Source: Eriocheir sinensis
Lineage: Eukaryota > Arthropoda > Malacostraca > Decapoda > Varunidae
NCBI RefSeq assembly: GCF_024679095.1
Contig: NC_066522.1
Coordinates: forward strand, 14,846,253 to 14,910,252
DNA length: 64,000 nucleotides
Direction: 5' to 3'
Of this stretch, positions 63,449 through 64,000 are shown one piece after another (positions within the stretch are counted from its first letter, which is position 1; every line of letters begins with the position of its first letter). The position numbers and the translations under genes are program-made. Under the pieces are notes generated by a model, which saw only the letters and a program-made list of their open reading frames with translations, had not been told where the DNA came from and did no database searches.

Positions 63449-64000
63449 AAACACGTTTTTTTCCTGTTCAATTTACGTTTCTTAATTATTTAACTTTTTT
63501 TCCCTTCATTTCCGTTTTTTGCAGCACGTATTTTCTGATTAATTTTTTACTGATTTTTTCTCTTTTAATCCTGTTCAATTATTTTCATTTTAGCAACACG
63601 TGTTTTCTGCTCTACTTTCGCTCTTTAATCCTTTTCATTTACTCCCTGCATTTCCTTTTTTTTCAGTACGTATTTTTTATTTATTTCTTACACTTATTTT
63701 TTCTCTTAATCCCTTTCCTTTACTTTCATTTTATCAACACGTGTTTTCTGCTCAATTTTCGCTCCTTAATCCTTTTTTATTTACTCCCTGCATTTCCCTT
63801 TTTATTCTGTGCGTATTTTCTGATTCAACTTTTACACTTTTTTTCTCTTAATCGTTTTCTTTGATTTTCACTTTAGCAGCACGTGTTTTCTGCTCGATTT
63901 TCTGCTCTTAATTCTCTGCCTTATTCCCTTCTTTTCCGTTTTTTTCAGCACATTTTCTGATACATTTTTACACCTAGTTTCCTCTCAGTTCTCTTCTTTT
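63449..64000. repeat. T-rich array of about 71-bp monomers in alternating A/B dimers
   Basis: Anchors at about 63449, 63523, 63594, 63664, 63736, 63808, 63878 and 63947, with spacings 69-74. Form A has AACACGTGTTTTCTGCTC. Form B has CACGTATTTTCTGATT or a variant. They alternate, giving a dimer of about 142 bp. The array is cut by the window end. Confidence 0.92.

Overview
The window looks like nuclear DNA of an arthropod, most likely a decapod crustacean. The reasons are spliced genes with long introns, two split animal genes, a (CCTAA)n tract matching the arthropod telomere repeat TTAGG, tRNA-derived SINEs, several MITE families and a very heavy microsatellite load (AT, AC, AG, TTA, GATA, GGA and GGT tracts). 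The order is an inference; nothing here fixes the species.

Two genes are well supported, both on the minus strand. (1) At 47193-20323 are the last 12 coding exons of a single-pass cell-surface adhesion receptor. In order it has an Ig domain lacking both canonical cysteines, two ordinary Ig domains, one fibronectin III domain, a Ser/Gly stalk, a transmembrane helix and a cytoplasmic tail of about 430 residues rich in His, Gln and Pro. All 12 exons join in phase through GT-AG introns, giving an 884-residue C-terminal part. The 5' end lies beyond the window. (2) At 11377-7185 is a complete six-exon gene for a secreted 332-residue CAP-superfamily protein (antigen 5 / CRISP-like) with both CAP signatures. 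Its third intron holds a decayed copy of the end of exon 1 plus the start of intron 1.

Layout. 1-6000 is AT-rich and less repetitive, with a LINE 3' fragment, two related SINE-like copies and weak plus-strand terminal-exon candidates. 7185-11377 is the CAP gene. 11400-20300 is intergenic, with a 72-bp minisatellite, SINEs, a foldback MITE and dense microsatellites. 20323-47193 is the receptor gene, whose introns are packed with tandem arrays and MITEs. 47200-64000 shows no convincing exon and is probably a 5' intron or intergenic: tandem arrays of 115-165 bp period, more than 3 kb of polypurine sequence, and a T-rich array built of 71-bp monomers that runs off the end.

The two genes share strand and order but nothing shows a functional link. 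The main structural theme is how many unrelated tandem arrays have a period near 150 bp. Smaller points of note are a minisatellite that grew from a splice acceptor, an AC microsatellite that expanded inside a duplicated exon fragment, and paired cysteine losses in both proteins.
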